Below the pieces are notes generated by a model. It had not been told where the DNA came from and made no database searches. It worked only from the letters and a program-made list of their open reading frames with translations. From positions 1-32,181 of IMG/VR virus record IMGVR_UViG_3300007541_000103: a stretch of 32,181 bases of DNA. One strand, written 5' to 3'. The position numbers were made by a program, and so were the translations under genes. This document shows positions 1 to 12,000 of this stretch, one piece after another (position 1 is the first letter of the stretch; each line of letters starts with the position of its first letter). The stretch is from a virus.

Positions 1-1
1 T

Positions 2-292
2 GATTTTGAAGCGATTAATGATGTAGAATCGCTTCAAAGTGCCATGATCAGTGGTATTAAACGAGCAAAAATGACCATTTTAAACGTATTTTCGCATTGT
101 TTTATACCTCAAGGATGTACTGTCGTAATTTCACTTGCAGAAAGTCATGTTTCTTGCCATACCTGGCCTGAAAATGGATGTTTGGCAGTGGACGTGTACA
201 CATGTGGAGAGGGAAATCCACGTCTAATTGCTCTTGAAATATTAAAATACTTAGATTCTGATTCATATTCAATCCGAGAACTTGAGAGATAG
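2..292 (+). CDS. speD: S-adenosylmethionine decarboxylase proenzyme, 5'-truncated by the window edge
   Basis: This enzyme decarboxylates S-adenosylmethionine to give the aminopropyl donor for spermidine synthesis. The frame is open back to base 2, so the true start lies upstream; the ATG at base 44 is internal. The diagnostic core is visible: LAESH, then HTWPE, then AVDVYTCG. In the bacterial class 1B family the serine of ESH (codon 143-145) is where the proenzyme cleaves itself and becomes the pyruvoyl cofactor. The histidine of HTWPE and the cysteine of TCG are the processing and catalytic residues. All are present, so an active enzyme is plausible. Usual length is about 110-130 residues; 96 are seen here, so only a short N-terminal piece is missing. 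speD is a known auxiliary metabolic gene of marine cyanomyoviruses. No partner polyamine gene is visible. Confidence 0.93.
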   Translation, partial: DFEAINDVESLQSAMISGIKRAKMTILNVFSHCFIPQGCTVVISLAESHVSCHTWPENGCLAVDVYTCGEGNPRLIALEILKYLDSDSYSIRELER

Positions 293-304
293 GTAAATAG
301 TTAC

Positions 305-324
305 AAGGAGATAGCAACCTCCTT
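305..324 (+). terminator. Stem-loop just after speD, possible weak terminator
   Basis: A perfect 6-bp inverted repeat, AAGGAG (305-310) and CTCCTT (319-324), encloses an 8-base loop and lies 13 bases after the speD stop. It is followed by TTATAAAA rather than a clean T-run, so intrinsic termination would be weak. It could instead be an RNA-stabilising hairpin at a transcript 3' end. The left arm resembles a Shine-Dalgarno sequence, but no start codon follows at a suitable distance. Confidence 0.4.
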
Positions 325-334
325 TATAAAAGTT

Positions 335-355
335 CTGTTTTATTCATTAAAACAG
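335..355 (+). promoter_or_regulatory. Hairpin abutting the ribosome binding site of the 365 gene
   Basis: A perfect 8-bp stem, CTGTTTTA (335-342) with TAAAACAG (348-355), encloses the 5-base loop TTCAT. The last two stem bases (AG, 354-355) are the first bases of the AGGAG ribosome binding site at 354-358. Folding could therefore modulate translation of the next gene. It could equally be a second terminator-like element of speD; the stem is AT-rich and only moderately stable. Confidence 0.4.
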
Positions 356-358
356 GAG
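354..358 (+). promoter_or_regulatory. Shine-Dalgarno AGGAG for the 365 gene
   Basis: AGGAG ends six bases before the ATG at 365, an ideal spacing, and fixes that start. Its first two bases are held in the adjoining 8-bp hairpin. Confidence 0.6.
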
Positions 359-364
359 CTAAAC

Positions 365-613
365 ATGTCTAATTTACCAGTTGATAGAGATTCAAACTAT
401 ATGAGACAGATGTGGGGAACAACACATCTAATAACTGATTATTATGAAAACAAAGAGAATAAACCGCGTGTAATACAAGAAATCATGCACGATTCTGCAC
501 CTAAGCATGATTTTAAGAAGCAAGAAGAGCTTCACGAAAAAATAAGAAATGATGAAGACTATGATGATTGGTTCTATGGAACCGAACCTTCTTATGGATC
601 TTCATGGAACTAG
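365..613 (+). CDS. Small acidic protein of unknown function
   Basis: This encodes 82 residues and I do not recognise the family. The ATG is supported by AGGAG six bases upstream. The protein is hydrophilic and charged, with an aromatic Trp/Tyr-rich ending (DDWFYGTEP, then YGSSWN) and a central predicted helix of alternating Lys and Glu residues. There is no signal peptide, membrane segment or cysteine. It sits between speD and the late promoter of gp25, so it is probably the last gene of the unit upstream of the structural block. It could be a phage-specific regulator or a minor virion component; nothing in the sequence decides between these. Confidence 0.7.
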   Translation: MSNLPVDRDSNYMRQMWGTTHLITDYYENKENKPRVIQEIMHDSAPKHDFKKQEELHEKIRNDEDYDDWFYGTEPSYGSSWN

Positions 614-614
614 A

Positions 615-622
615 TATAAATA
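615..622 (+). promoter_or_regulatory. T4-type late promoter TATAAATA upstream of gp25
   Basis: This is an exact match to the late promoter -10 element TATAAATA known from T4 and, in related form, from cyanomyoviruses. It starts one base after the previous stop codon. In T4 the transcript starts about six bases downstream of the element, so the leader to the ATG at 646 would be only about 17 bases. That leader is T-rich and has no Shine-Dalgarno sequence. Confidence 0.8.
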
Positions 623-645
623 ATACAGAATTTTTTCTTTGATAA

Positions 646-1047
646 ATGGATATAAAAAAGATATCCAGGTCATTTAAAGACATTAGTTTATCATTTGAAC
701 CACATCCTGTCACAAAAGATCTGCCAATTATTAGAAATGAAAATGCTATTAAAAGATCTGTAAGAAATCTTACCGAAACAATGTTTACGGAAAGATTCTT
801 TAATTCTTTGATAGGGACTGGAGTCAGATCTACACTATTTGAATTTGTTGATTATGGTAGTGCTTCTTCCATAGAATCTCAAATTATTGCCACATTAAAC
901 AATTATGAACCTAGGATTGAAAATATAATAGTTGAAGTTTTTCCTAGTCCAGATGATAATACCTTTGAAGTGACTGTTATTTTTGATATTAAAGGACAGG
1001 ATTTTCCTACCCAAGAATTTAACTTTTTACTAGAGGCAACAAGGTAA
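646..1047 (+). CDS. 25: Baseplate wedge subunit gp25
   Basis: At 133 residues it matches the roughly 132 residues of T4 gp25, the small wedge protein that joins gp6 and gp53 and helps connect the baseplate to the first sheath ring. Family signatures include the N-terminal DISLSFEPHPVTKD segment, the RSVRNLTET helix, a GTGVRSTLFE turn and the conserved NYEPRI motif followed by beta strands. It is the first gene of the baseplate block, directly behind a TATAAATA late promoter. Its stop is four bases before the gp6 start. No Shine-Dalgarno sequence precedes the ATG. Confidence 0.93.
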   Translation: MDIKKISRSFKDISLSFEPHPVTKDLPIIRNENAIKRSVRNLTETMFTERFFNSLIGTGVRSTLFEFVDYGSASSIESQIIATLNNYEPRIENIIVEVFPSPDDNTFEVTVIFDIKGQDFPTQEFNFLLEATR

Positions 1048-1051
1048 TCAA

Positions 1052-2965
1052 ATGCCTTTTACAAAATTTACAAATTTAGACTTTGATCAGATAAAAACAT
1101 CCATAAAGGATTATATTCGTTCGAACTCAGATTTTACTGATTTTGATTTTGAAGGATCTAATTTATCTGTATTAATCGATATACTTGCATACAACACATA
1201 CATTACAGCATTTAACTCTAATTTAATTGTTAATGAAACTTTTTTAGATTCTGCCTCTCTTAGAGAAAATGTTGTTTCTTTGGCACGAATGGTTGGATAT
1301 ACTCCAAGATCCAGAAAATGTGCAAGGGCCAGAATATCATTTTCAACCGTAGTTCCAAACACCAATTCATCTTTAACCTTAAAATCGGGATTAGTATGTG
1401 TTGGTAGAAATTCTTCATCATCCTTTGTTTTTTCCACTCCAGAAAATATTACAACAACTGTCAATTCTGAAACTGGGGCGGCAAATTATAGTGATATTGA
1501 AATTTATCAAGGAACTTATTTGACGCAAATATTTACCGTTGATGGTTCACTTGACCAAAAATTTATATTAGATAACACATTCATAGATACATCAACGATT
1601 AGAGTTAGAGTTAGGGGTGCCAGTGATAGTGGTGATGGAAGAGAATATCAAAGAGCAGAAAATATTTTAAAAATTACAGGAACTTCTGAAATATACTTAT
1701 TACATGAAGTTCAAGATGAGAAATATGAAATAATATTTGGTGATGGGATATTTGGTAAAAAATTAGAAAACGGATCGGTCATAACCGTTAGTTATATTGT
1801 AACAGATGGAAAGGATGGAAATGGTGCTTCTGAATTTAATTTTGCTGGAGATTTTGTTAATTCTCTGAATGCTACAGTAATTCCATTAGCATCTATAGAT
1901 GTCGTAACTAATATTAGAGCATCTAATGGTGGTGATATTGAACCAGTCGATTCAATTAAATACTTTGCACCAAGATTATACTCATCTCAGTATAGAGCAG
2001 TAACTTCAAGAGATTATGAAGCAATTGTACAAAGTCTTTATCCAAATAGTGAAGCCGTATTTGTAACTGGTGGGGAAGATTTAGATCCACCACAATTTGG
2101 AAACGTTTTCATAAGTGTAAAGCCAGTAAATGGAGACTTTTTGTCAGATTTTGAAAAGAGGAATCTTTTAAGTGGATTAAAATCATATTCGTTGTCGGGA
2201 ATTAATCAACAAATAGTTGATATTAAAATTTTATATGTTGAAGTTGATTCTTTTGTATATTACAATACATCTCAAGTTTCAAATGTTCAAGATTTAAAGA
2301 CCAAAATTATTGATATTTTGTATTCTTATTCAAAATCTTCAAGTGTAAATTCTTTTGGTGGTAGATTTAAATATAGTAAATTGGTTCAAACAATAGATAA
2401 TACAGATTATTCTATAACCTCAAATATTACAAAAGTAAAGATGAGGAGAAATCTGAGAGCATTGGTTGGAGAATTTGCACAGTATGAATTATGCTTTGGG
2501 AATCAATTTCATATTAATCCAGAAGGATATAATATTCGTAGCACAGGTTTTACAGTTTTTGGAGACTCTGATACAGTTTACTTAACTGATATTCCTAATA
2601 AAAATCCTGATGGAACACTTGATGACAGTGGAAAAGGTATATTATCAATAGTTAAACCGATTAGTGAGACAAACGAGACTAAAGTAGTTGTCAAATCTGC
2701 AGGAACTGTTGATTACACTAAAGGTGAAATTATATTAACTACAATTAGAATAGAAGGAACAGAAAAAGAAAATAATGTTATAGAAATTCAAGCTTTTCCA
2801 GAGTCTAATGATGTTATTGCATTAAAAGACATATACTTAGTCTTTGAGGTTTCAAAGAGCACTATAAATATGATTAGAGATACTATTTCTTCTGGTGAAC
2901 AGATATCTGGAGTTGGATTCCAAATTACATCTAGCTATTCTGATGAAAAATTAATACGTTCATAA
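1052..2965 (+). CDS. 6: Baseplate wedge subunit gp6
   Basis: This encodes 637 residues, against about 660 in T4 gp6. gp6 forms the ring of dimers that holds the six baseplate wedges together. The N-terminal half has the conserved region DFDFEGSNLSVLIDILAYNT, then the helical segment with FLDSASLRENVV and RMVGYTPRS, typical of the gp6/gpJ-like family shared by contractile-tail systems. A second conserved stretch, SQYRAVTSRDYEAIV, occurs near residue 320. The C-terminal third is less conserved and beta-rich. It follows gp25 by four bases, with only a weak AAGGT upstream, which suggests coupled translation. Confidence 0.93.
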   Translation: MPFTKFTNLDFDQIKTSIKDYIRSNSDFTDFDFEGSNLSVLIDILAYNTYITAFNSNLIVNETFLDSASLRENVVSLARMVGYTPRSRKCARARISFSTVVPNTNSSLTLKSGLVCVGRNSSSSFVFSTPENITTTVNSETGAANYSDIEIYQGTYLTQIFTVDGSLDQKFILDNTFIDTSTIRVRVRGASDSGDGREYQRAENILKITGTSEIYLLHEVQDEKYEIIFGDGIFGKKLENGSVITVSYIVTDGKDGNGASEFNFAGDFVNSLNATVIPLASIDVVTNIRASNGGDIEPVDSIKYFAPRLYSSQYRAVTSRDYEAIVQSLYPNSEAVFVTGGEDLDPPQFGNVFISVKPVNGDFLSDFEKRNLLSGLKSYSLSGINQQIVDIKILYVEVDSFVYYNTSQVSNVQDLKTKIIDILYSYSKSSSVNSFGGRFKYSKLVQTIDNTDYSITSNITKVKMRRNLRALVGEFAQYELCFGNQFHINPEGYNIRSTGFTVFGDSDTVYLTDIPNKNPDGTLDDSGKGILSIVKPISETNETKVVVKSAGTVDYTKGEIILTTIRIEGTEKENNVIEIQAFPESNDVIALKDIYLVFEVSKSTINMIRDTISSGEQISGVGFQITSSYSDEKLIRS

Positions 2966-3008
2966 TACATTTCAACTAAGAGAAATAAATTTTAAAAAAA
3001 GGGTTAAA

Positions 3009-6000
3009 ATGATTAATACCGGATTTGAACAAAGAGTAAAAATAAATCAAATTATTGAAAATCAACTTCCAGAATTTATACTGGATGAAAGCCCAAAAGC
3101 AGCAGAATTTTTAAAACAATATTACATTTCTCAAGAATTTGTAGGTGGTCCTGTAGATATAGTTGAAAATTTAGATAATTATCGGAGTTTGGATGTTCTA
3201 ACACCAGAAGTTTTAAATGGTGGTACTTCTTTAGAAGAAAATATAACAGAATCATCTTCAACAATTGTAGTAACTACTACCAAAGGATTTCCTAGGCAGT
3301 ATGGATTATTCCAAATTGATAATGAGATAATAACTTATACTGGAATTACTACAAACACTTTTATCAATTGTGTACGGGGATTTAGTGGTATTACATCTTA
3401 TCATTCTTCAGATGATCAAGAAGAACTAGTTTTTTCAAAAAATGAAGCAACTTCTCATACTAAGGGATCTACGGTAAAGAATCTTAGTTCTTTATTTTTA
3501 AAAGAATTTAATAGAAAACTAAAGTATCTTTTAACTCCAGGTCTTGAAGACTATGATTTTATAACTGATTTAAATGTTGGATCTTTTATAAAACATGCAA
3601 AAGATTTTTATGCGGCAAAAGGAACAGAAGATTCTTACCGAATACTATTTCAAATATTATATGGAGTTAACCCTAAGGTAATTGATTTAGAAAGATTTTT
3701 AATTAAACCATCTTCAGCAGAATACTTAAGAAGAGAAGTTTTAATTGTAGAGGTAATTTCTGGAGATCCGAATAATTTAGTTGGACAAACTATATTTGAT
3801 GTTGATAATCCATTTATATTTGGTTCTGTTTCTGAGGTTGAATTATTCCAACGTTTTAGTAAATACTATTATAAACTTAGCTTGTTTATTGGATATGATA
3901 ATAAATCATTAATTACAGGATCTTTTAAAATTACGCCGAAAACAAAAATTATTGAAAATGTATCTACAAATGCCAGTGTAATTACTGTAGATTCTACAAT
4001 AGGATTTGATAATAGTGGAACTTTATTGTGTGATGGTAATATTATAAAATATGAAAATAAAACCATCAATCAATTTTTGGGATGTTCTGGTATTACATCC
4101 GATATAAGATCAAAAACAGATATTATAACTAATAAAACCATTTATGGGTATGAGAACGGAGACATAACCAAAAAAGTAGAGTTAATTGTTAATGGAGTCA
4201 TTAATAATTTAAGCATTGTTACTGATAATGGGTTATCATCTGAAGGTGATAAAATTTATTTAAAAAATATTGGAGAAATTATTAATAATCCAGAAAATAA
4301 TAAAACATATAAACAAATTTTTTCAAATTCTTGGATTTACAATACAAGTTGTAGATTTCAAATTGAAGACATTAATGGTTCCACTTTTGAATTAAAAAGT
4401 TTTTTTGATAAATCCAACATTAAAGTTGGTGATAAAGTTGATATTATGTTTAGGAATTCTGAGACTGTTGCTCATGAAGGTGCGATTGTTTTTTCTGTTA
4501 GTCCACAATTAAGACAATTAACTTTAAATAATATTTCACAATTTTCCCCAAATTCAAGTTTTGAATATGATATAAGAAGAAAAATCAATAAATCATCTGC
4601 TTCTTTAATTCCTTTTAAATACGGTAACGAATCTGTCGTTTCTGATATTCAAAATTTGTACAATGACAATGATGAGTATGCTTATGTTGCTTCTAATTCA
4701 TTTCCTTCCCAAGAAATTACTGATAAACTTTCATCAGCAACTTTGATAGATGCTTCTGTTGGTAGAGTTCAAGGATTTGATTTTGATACATTACAATATT
4801 CAATATTGTCTTTTGCTGAGAATGTTCCTTTTATTACTGGCGATGAGATATATTATTTTCCAGAAAAAAATCCTATTCCAGGTTTATCTGAAGGAAATTA
4901 TTATGTTGAGGTTTTGGAAAATAAGAACCAAATAAGATTATACATATCAAGATCTTTTATAGCATTTAATGACTTTTTAGAGTTTTCTACATTACCTGCA
5001 AATAGTGGGACACACACTTTTATTCTATCCAGTCAAAAAAATAGTTACTTTGAATCGCAAAAATTACTAAGAAAGTTTAATTTAACTAAAAAATTTAATA
5101 AAGATTATGATTTCGGTGATTTTACTGATATTGGTTCAATTGGAATGTTAATAAATGGTGTAGAAATATACAATTATAAAAGTAATGATAAAGTTTATTA
5201 TGGTCCTATTTCTAGATTTAGATTGTTTAATGGTGGAAGTAATTATGATGTTTTAAATCCACCAAAAATAGAAATATCTTCTCCAAGATCTGGAATTGGA
5301 TCAACTGCTTTGGTTCAACCAGTTGTTACCGGATCTTTAGTGGAAGTTGTTGTGGATCCTCAAGACTTTGATATTCGTGGTGTTTTGTCTGCATCTATAG
5401 TTGGTGGGAATGGATCTGGATCAATTTTACAACCTGTTTTAGATACAAAATATAGAGAAATTATTTTTGATGCAAGAAATCTAGATTTTGGTGGTGGTAT
5501 AGATGTTGATGAAGAGACAATCTCTTTTGTTTCTAATCATAATTTAGTCAAAGGTGAACCAATAGTCTATGATTCAAATAAAAACAATGCCATAGGTGTA
5601 GGATCATATAAAGCATCAAATTTAAATCAACTAAAGTATTTGGTAGATGGGGATGTTTACTATCCCGAAATAGTAAATAATACGTCTATAAAGTTATATG
5701 AAAATTTAACAGATTTAAATTCTGGTATTAACACTGTTGGATTTACAACTATTAATAATGCGGGATTCCATAAGTTTAGATTGTTAGAAGGCAAAACAAC
5801 TCTAACAGAACTCAAAGTTATTGATGGTGGATCTAACTATCAAAACAAAAAATTAATAGTTAATCCTTCCGGAATTAAAACTGATTTATCAGTAATAACT
5901 TTCAAAAATCATAATTTTTCAGATGGTGAATTAATTAATTATTCATCATCAGGAAATCCAATATCTGGATTAACAACTTATAATCAATACTATATTTTAA

Positions 6001-9000
6001 AAGTTGATGACGATAGATTTAGATTATCTAAAACTGATAAAGTTTATTTAAATTTTTACACTTCAGTTGGTTCAGCAAGCACACCATCTCAACAAATTTT
6101 TATACCAGACCATAATTTTGAAGATAATCAAAAAATAATTTTTGGTAAAGATTCTATCTCAAATCAAATTTTGGTTAGTAATGCAATAGATTCTTCTCAT
6201 TTTAGCCTTCCATTCGGAGATAATTTACAACAATCTGTTTACGTTATCAAGAAATCTAAGGATCATATTGGTATATCAACAGTTCCAGTTGATTCTAGCA
6301 ATAGTGGATTGTTCATTCATGATTTAGGTTCAAATAATAACAAGTATTATTTTGATTTGGAAACAAAAAATTATAATAAGAGTTTTGATTATCAAAGAAG
6401 AAAATATTTAGATTTTATTGATAGTGGATCTGGACAACATACATTTGAATATCCTCCAATTGAAGTATCCTTAGAGTATTTTCCTATAGGGGTTGGAACT
6501 GATAGAAAATTAATAAATTCAATTAAAACTACTCCTGTAGTAAAAGGAAGTATAACTGGTGTTTACTTATATTATCCAGGATCTGGATATGGATCTGATA
6601 TTTTGAATTTACATCTCAAACCAAACATTTCCGTAAAAAATGGTTCAAATTGCCAACTTAATCCCATCATAATTGATGGCAGCATTATAAATGTTTTAGT
6701 TCAAGATGGGGGCAAGGAATATAATTCACCTCCAGATTTGACTGTAGTTGGTGATGGTATTGGGGCAAAATTAAGAGCAGTAGTTGAAAATGGAAAAGTG
6801 ACGGATGTTATTATTATAAGATCCGGAAGTGGATACTCACCAGAAAAAACTTACATTCAAATTGATACAAGAGGATCTGGTGCAATATTTGATGTTGATG
6901 TTAGAAGTCTTACTATTAATAATAATTTTAGATTTGGTGATAAATTACTGATTAATACTGAAAATGGATTGCAGTATTCTTGGGTTGGGTATTCAACATC
7001 ACTTGCAAATTCTCTTTTTGGTGATGATGGTAAAAAACATTCTCCTATAATTGGATGGGCATATGATGGAAATCCAATATATGGTCCTTATGGATATTCG
7101 GATCCATATTCTACAACTTCTCAAATATCCATAATTAATTCAGGATATAAACTTTATAAGAATCTAGTTGTAGATAGACCAACACAATTTTCTGAAGGAT
7201 TTTTTGTCGAAGATTATTATTTTGATAACTCTGGAGATCTAGATTACAATAATGGAAGATTTTGCGTAACTCCAGATTTTCCAGAAGGAATATATGCTTA
7301 CTTTGCGGGTATTGGTACTAATATTTCTAATCAAATAGTAAGTCAGTTTCCATATTTTATTGGAGAAAAATATAGATCCAAAATAATCGAGCAAAATGTA
7401 GACCAATCATTTGATTTTAACTCTTCAAATTTAATTAGAAATACTTTTCCATATAAAGTTAATGATTTATATGCAAAGTATGATTTTATTGAGGACTCTA
7501 CTCAAGATGTAGATCAATTTAAGCACTCTGCTATTGTAGAAAGTATTAAGAGAGGTAGTGTAAATTCATTAGACATTGTTGATGGTGGTCAATATTATAT
7601 GATTGATGATCAAATCGTATTTGATAATTCAGATACAATGGGATCAGGTGCTTCGGCTGTTGTTTCTTCTATTGAAGGAAACCCTGTGGTTAAATTAGAA
7701 ACAACTAGTATTTTAAGAGAAGATGTATCTTTCCAATGGTCAAATACATCTACTATTATTGGAAAATTTATTCCCGAAGATTATTTTGAAAATGATGCCG
7801 AAATAATAGTTAGTGGATTATCAACTTACGTAGAAGGGTTAACCAATACGTTCAAAATAGGAATTAGCACAGAAATAAAAATACTTACGGACAATGTTTC
7901 TTCCAATCCGAATATATCAGGTATAGTAACTGATATTCATTTAAATATTATACCTAATTTTGTTTCGGTTGGAAGCACAATTCAGGTAAAATCTGAAAAA
8001 ATGAGAGTTTTGAACGTTTTTCCGAAAGATAATGTATTGAGAGTCAAGAGGTCATATAATACAAATAATTACGAAAGAGGAGATTCTGTTTTATTAAAAT
8101 CTCCAATTTTTGAAATAAATCTAAGAACATCAAAATTTAATTCAATAATTAATAATCCAGTATACTTTAATCCAAAATATTCTTTAGGTATTGGAACTAT
8201 ATCTGGGATATCATCTTCAATTTCATACAATGTTGGAAAATTAGAAAAAAATCTTTCTGTCCCTACAAGAAGTATATACTTACCAAATCATTCTTTTGAA
8301 ACTAATCAAAAAGTAACAATACATATACCATCTCCAGGAAATCCATTTTCAGTTTCAAATACTTCTGGTGGAAGTCTATTTAATATTCCTCAAAGTGGAA
8401 CAACTCAAGATGTTTACATTATTAGAAAATCAAAAGATTACATAGGAATAGTTACTTCCGTTGGATTAACAACTACTAGCGAAGGTGTATTTTTTATAGA
8501 CTATGGATCAGATAATTATGAGTATTATTTCCAATCCAACTATGAAACAGTAACTGGAAATCTAAATTATTTAAGAACTCAAGTTTCAGTATCTACTTAT
8601 CACGATCTTACTGTAAATGATAGAATATCTTTAAAGGTTACTCCAAAAAAATCACTTGGAATAGGATCTTCTGAAGAAGTATATCTTAAGTTTGATTCAC
8701 TTCATAATCAAATTTTAATTAATCCAGTAGGATTTAATTCAATTGCAGTAGATTCTAAAGACAAATCTATAGAAGTATCTAATCATGGATTTAAAACTGG
8801 AGAAAAAGTTTTTTATGAGCCATCTTCAGGTGAATTTTGTTTGAGTGGATTATCAACTGGAAATTATTTTGTTTACAGAATTGATGAAGATAATCTAAAG
8901 TTAACTAAAACTCCAATTGATCTGTCATTCAATCCTCCAAATTTTGTAGGAATATCATCTTATAATAGTGGATCTGAACATTATTTTTCATTAGTATCTC

Positions 9001-12000
9001 CAAAAATCAATATTATTGGAGAAAATAATCTGGTATTTAATGTTTCTAATCCATCTCTAGAAGGATATGAAATGAAATTTTATTATGATAATAATTTTTA
9101 TAGGGAATTTGTTTCTATTGCCAGTACAGGTCAGACTTCTGTTAGTGGAGTTGGAACAGTAGGAATTTCTTCAGATGCTACGATTACTTTATCATATACT
9201 AATGATACTCCAAACAATATTTTTTATACATTAGAAAAAAATAATTTAAAAATAAATAGCGATTTAGAAGTTGTTGATTCATTATTAATATCTTATACTG
9301 ATAGCAAATATAATAGTGATTATATTATTTCAGGTCTTGCAAACACTACTTTTACAATTAATCTAAAACAAATTCCAGAATCATTATCTTATGATTCTTC
9401 AGATAATGTAGAAATTAAATATACTACTACCTCAAAAACTGCTAAGGGTAAGATAGATAATTTACGTTTAACTTCTTCTGGATTTAGTTACAAAAAAATA
9501 CCATCCATCAAAGAATACAATACTGAGGATGGAAGAAATTCCGTGGTTATTCCAAAATCTAAAGACGTAGGAAAAATTAATAAGATTAAAATAGTAGATC
9601 CTTCATATAATTTCCCATCAGATAAAACAATTCGCCCAGAAGCATTCATTTCACCATCTATAACATTAACAGATTTTGACTATATTAATAAAGTAGATGT
9701 TATAACTGGAGGATCAAATTATACTTCAGCACCAAATTTAATTTTAATTGAAAGGCAAACTAGAGAAGTTATAAACAAAGGAAGTTTTAGAGTAAACATA
9801 TTAAATTCAAATATAAGAAGTATTGATATTTTAGATAGTCCAAAAGGTTTAAAATCTATTGATCATGAAATATATGCGGTAAATAATAGCAACGGAATTA
9901 AAATTGATACAATTTCATATGATAATGGAACTGTTACGTGTGAATTATTAACACCGATAAGTGGATTCGTATCTCCTCCATTCTCTATTGGTGACAAAAT
10001 TTTTGTTGAAGGAATCACAGGAATTTCTTCAGTTCCGGGATCTGGATTTAATTCAAAAGATTATGGATATCAATTTTTTACCGTCACTAATTATGTAAAT
10101 ACTATTCCTGCAGTTTTAGAATATAGTTTGGTTGGGATTGCTACTAATCCTGGTCAACCAGTCAGCAAACAATCTTCATATTCTCTAATAGTAAATTATA
10201 AAAACTATCCCCAATTTGAAATTTTTCAAGAAAATTCTAAATTTATAGACAATGAAAAATTACTCGTTAAAGATGAATTATCTGATATCTATATTGAAAA
10301 AGATCTTTATATTTTAGATTATGATAAAAATAAGTTAAAAACTTATGGCGAAACAAACCTTTATAAAGGACAAAAAATAAAAGGATTTATATCTGGTTCG
10401 GAAGCAACAATTTTTGATATTAATGAATTTAAATTAAGATTTAATATTGATTATTATTCCGATCAAGAAATTGGTTGGGATTCTGATATTGGATTTTTAA
10501 ATTCTGATTATCAGGTTTTACCTGATAATAATTATTATCAAAATTTATCGTACACTATAAAAAGTCCAATTTCGTATAATGAATTGGTAACTCCAGTTAA
10601 TAATCTTTTACACACAACTGGAATGAAAAATTTTGCAGATTTAGAAATAGTATCCGAATCTAGAACTTCTCTTAATTCATTAGACTCACAATCAATACCT
10701 TTGATTGACGTAGTTAGTGAAAAAAGAGTTGATGATATTAATAATTATGATTTAGCCGTTGATTATGATGTTACAGGAAACATCTCTAAATTTATAAGAT
10801 TTAAGAGTAAAAGATTAACAGATTACATTCAATGTAAAACTAACAGAGTATTGAATGTTGATGATATAAGTACCAGATTTTCAAACAAAGAAGATCTTAG
10901 AAATGGATATGTTGATATATCCGAATTTTATCCTAATGAAGGGTACTCTAGATTTTTAATTCAGATTAGAAATCCAAATCCAAGTCCAATTTATCTTAAT
11001 CAAACTCAAATATCAGAAGTAATAGTATTAACTGATTCTGAAAATATATTTACTTTAGAAAAAACTCATTTATCAAATACGGATACTTCGTTAGGAAGGT
11101 TTGATGGTGATTTTTCTGGTGAAACTGCTGTTTTAAGATTTTTGCCAAGAGATCCAGTTAAAGAAGATTATGATATTAAAGTTTTAAGGACATCTTATAC
11201 GACTAATTTACCAGGTATATCAACTTATAATTTTGGATCAATTAAGTTAACATCATTTATTAGTTCTGTAGGCATTGGTACAACGGTAACTCTAGTTTCT
11301 GAAGATATTGATAATGTAAAATCTCATCATTTGTCAGTTGAGATTATAGATTCTGTTTCAAAAGAGTCTACTTTTGCTGAGTTATATTTAAGTCATGATG
11401 GCACTAATCCAGTTCTTAGTGAATATTTCTTTGATACATCTCAAACTGCATTCTCATCAGCATACATTGGATCATTTACTTCATATATTGAATCTAATGT
11501 TTTGACCTTAAATTATGTAAATGACTCAGACAACCCAGTTTTAGTTCGCACAAATACTGTTGGATTTGCAAATACTTCAAATGGAATCGCAACATTTAGA
11601 TATTCTCAAGATGGACAGATTCCTGATACAGAAAGAACTGCAAAGATATTTTCAAATTATTCTTTAACGTCTTCAAGTGTAAACGAAGTAGCAAGATTTA
11701 ATAGGTTTGACATTTCATCATCCAAATCATTGGTAAGAATTGGATCTGGAAGTACAAATGCAATGCATCAGGTTATGTTAGTTAATGATGGTGCATATTT
11801 TTATACCAAACAATATCCAATATTATCCATAGGAAGTACTACTGGAATAGGAACATTTGGGGCAGTTGTAGATGGAAATGATTTAGTGTTAAATTTCTAT
11901 TCGGACATTCCAGACACCTATGAATTAATATCATTAAACGAAGTTTTTTATCAAGAATTTGATTTCATTACTGATTATAATAATTTAAGATATGGAAGCA

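Noticed and set aside
44-292. speD starting at the ATG at base 44
   Set aside because: The frame stays open upstream to base 2, and the family needs residues before this methionine; the gene is truncated by the window, not short.
1111-1464. Minus-strand 117-residue reading frame
   Set aside because: It lies wholly inside gp6, has no ribosome binding site or recognisable family, and is a shadow of the real coding strand.
4750-4935. Plus-strand 61-residue Leu/Ile-rich frame
   Set aside because: It is out of frame inside the giant gene, has no ribosome binding site, and its composition is explained by frame-shifted AT-rich codons.
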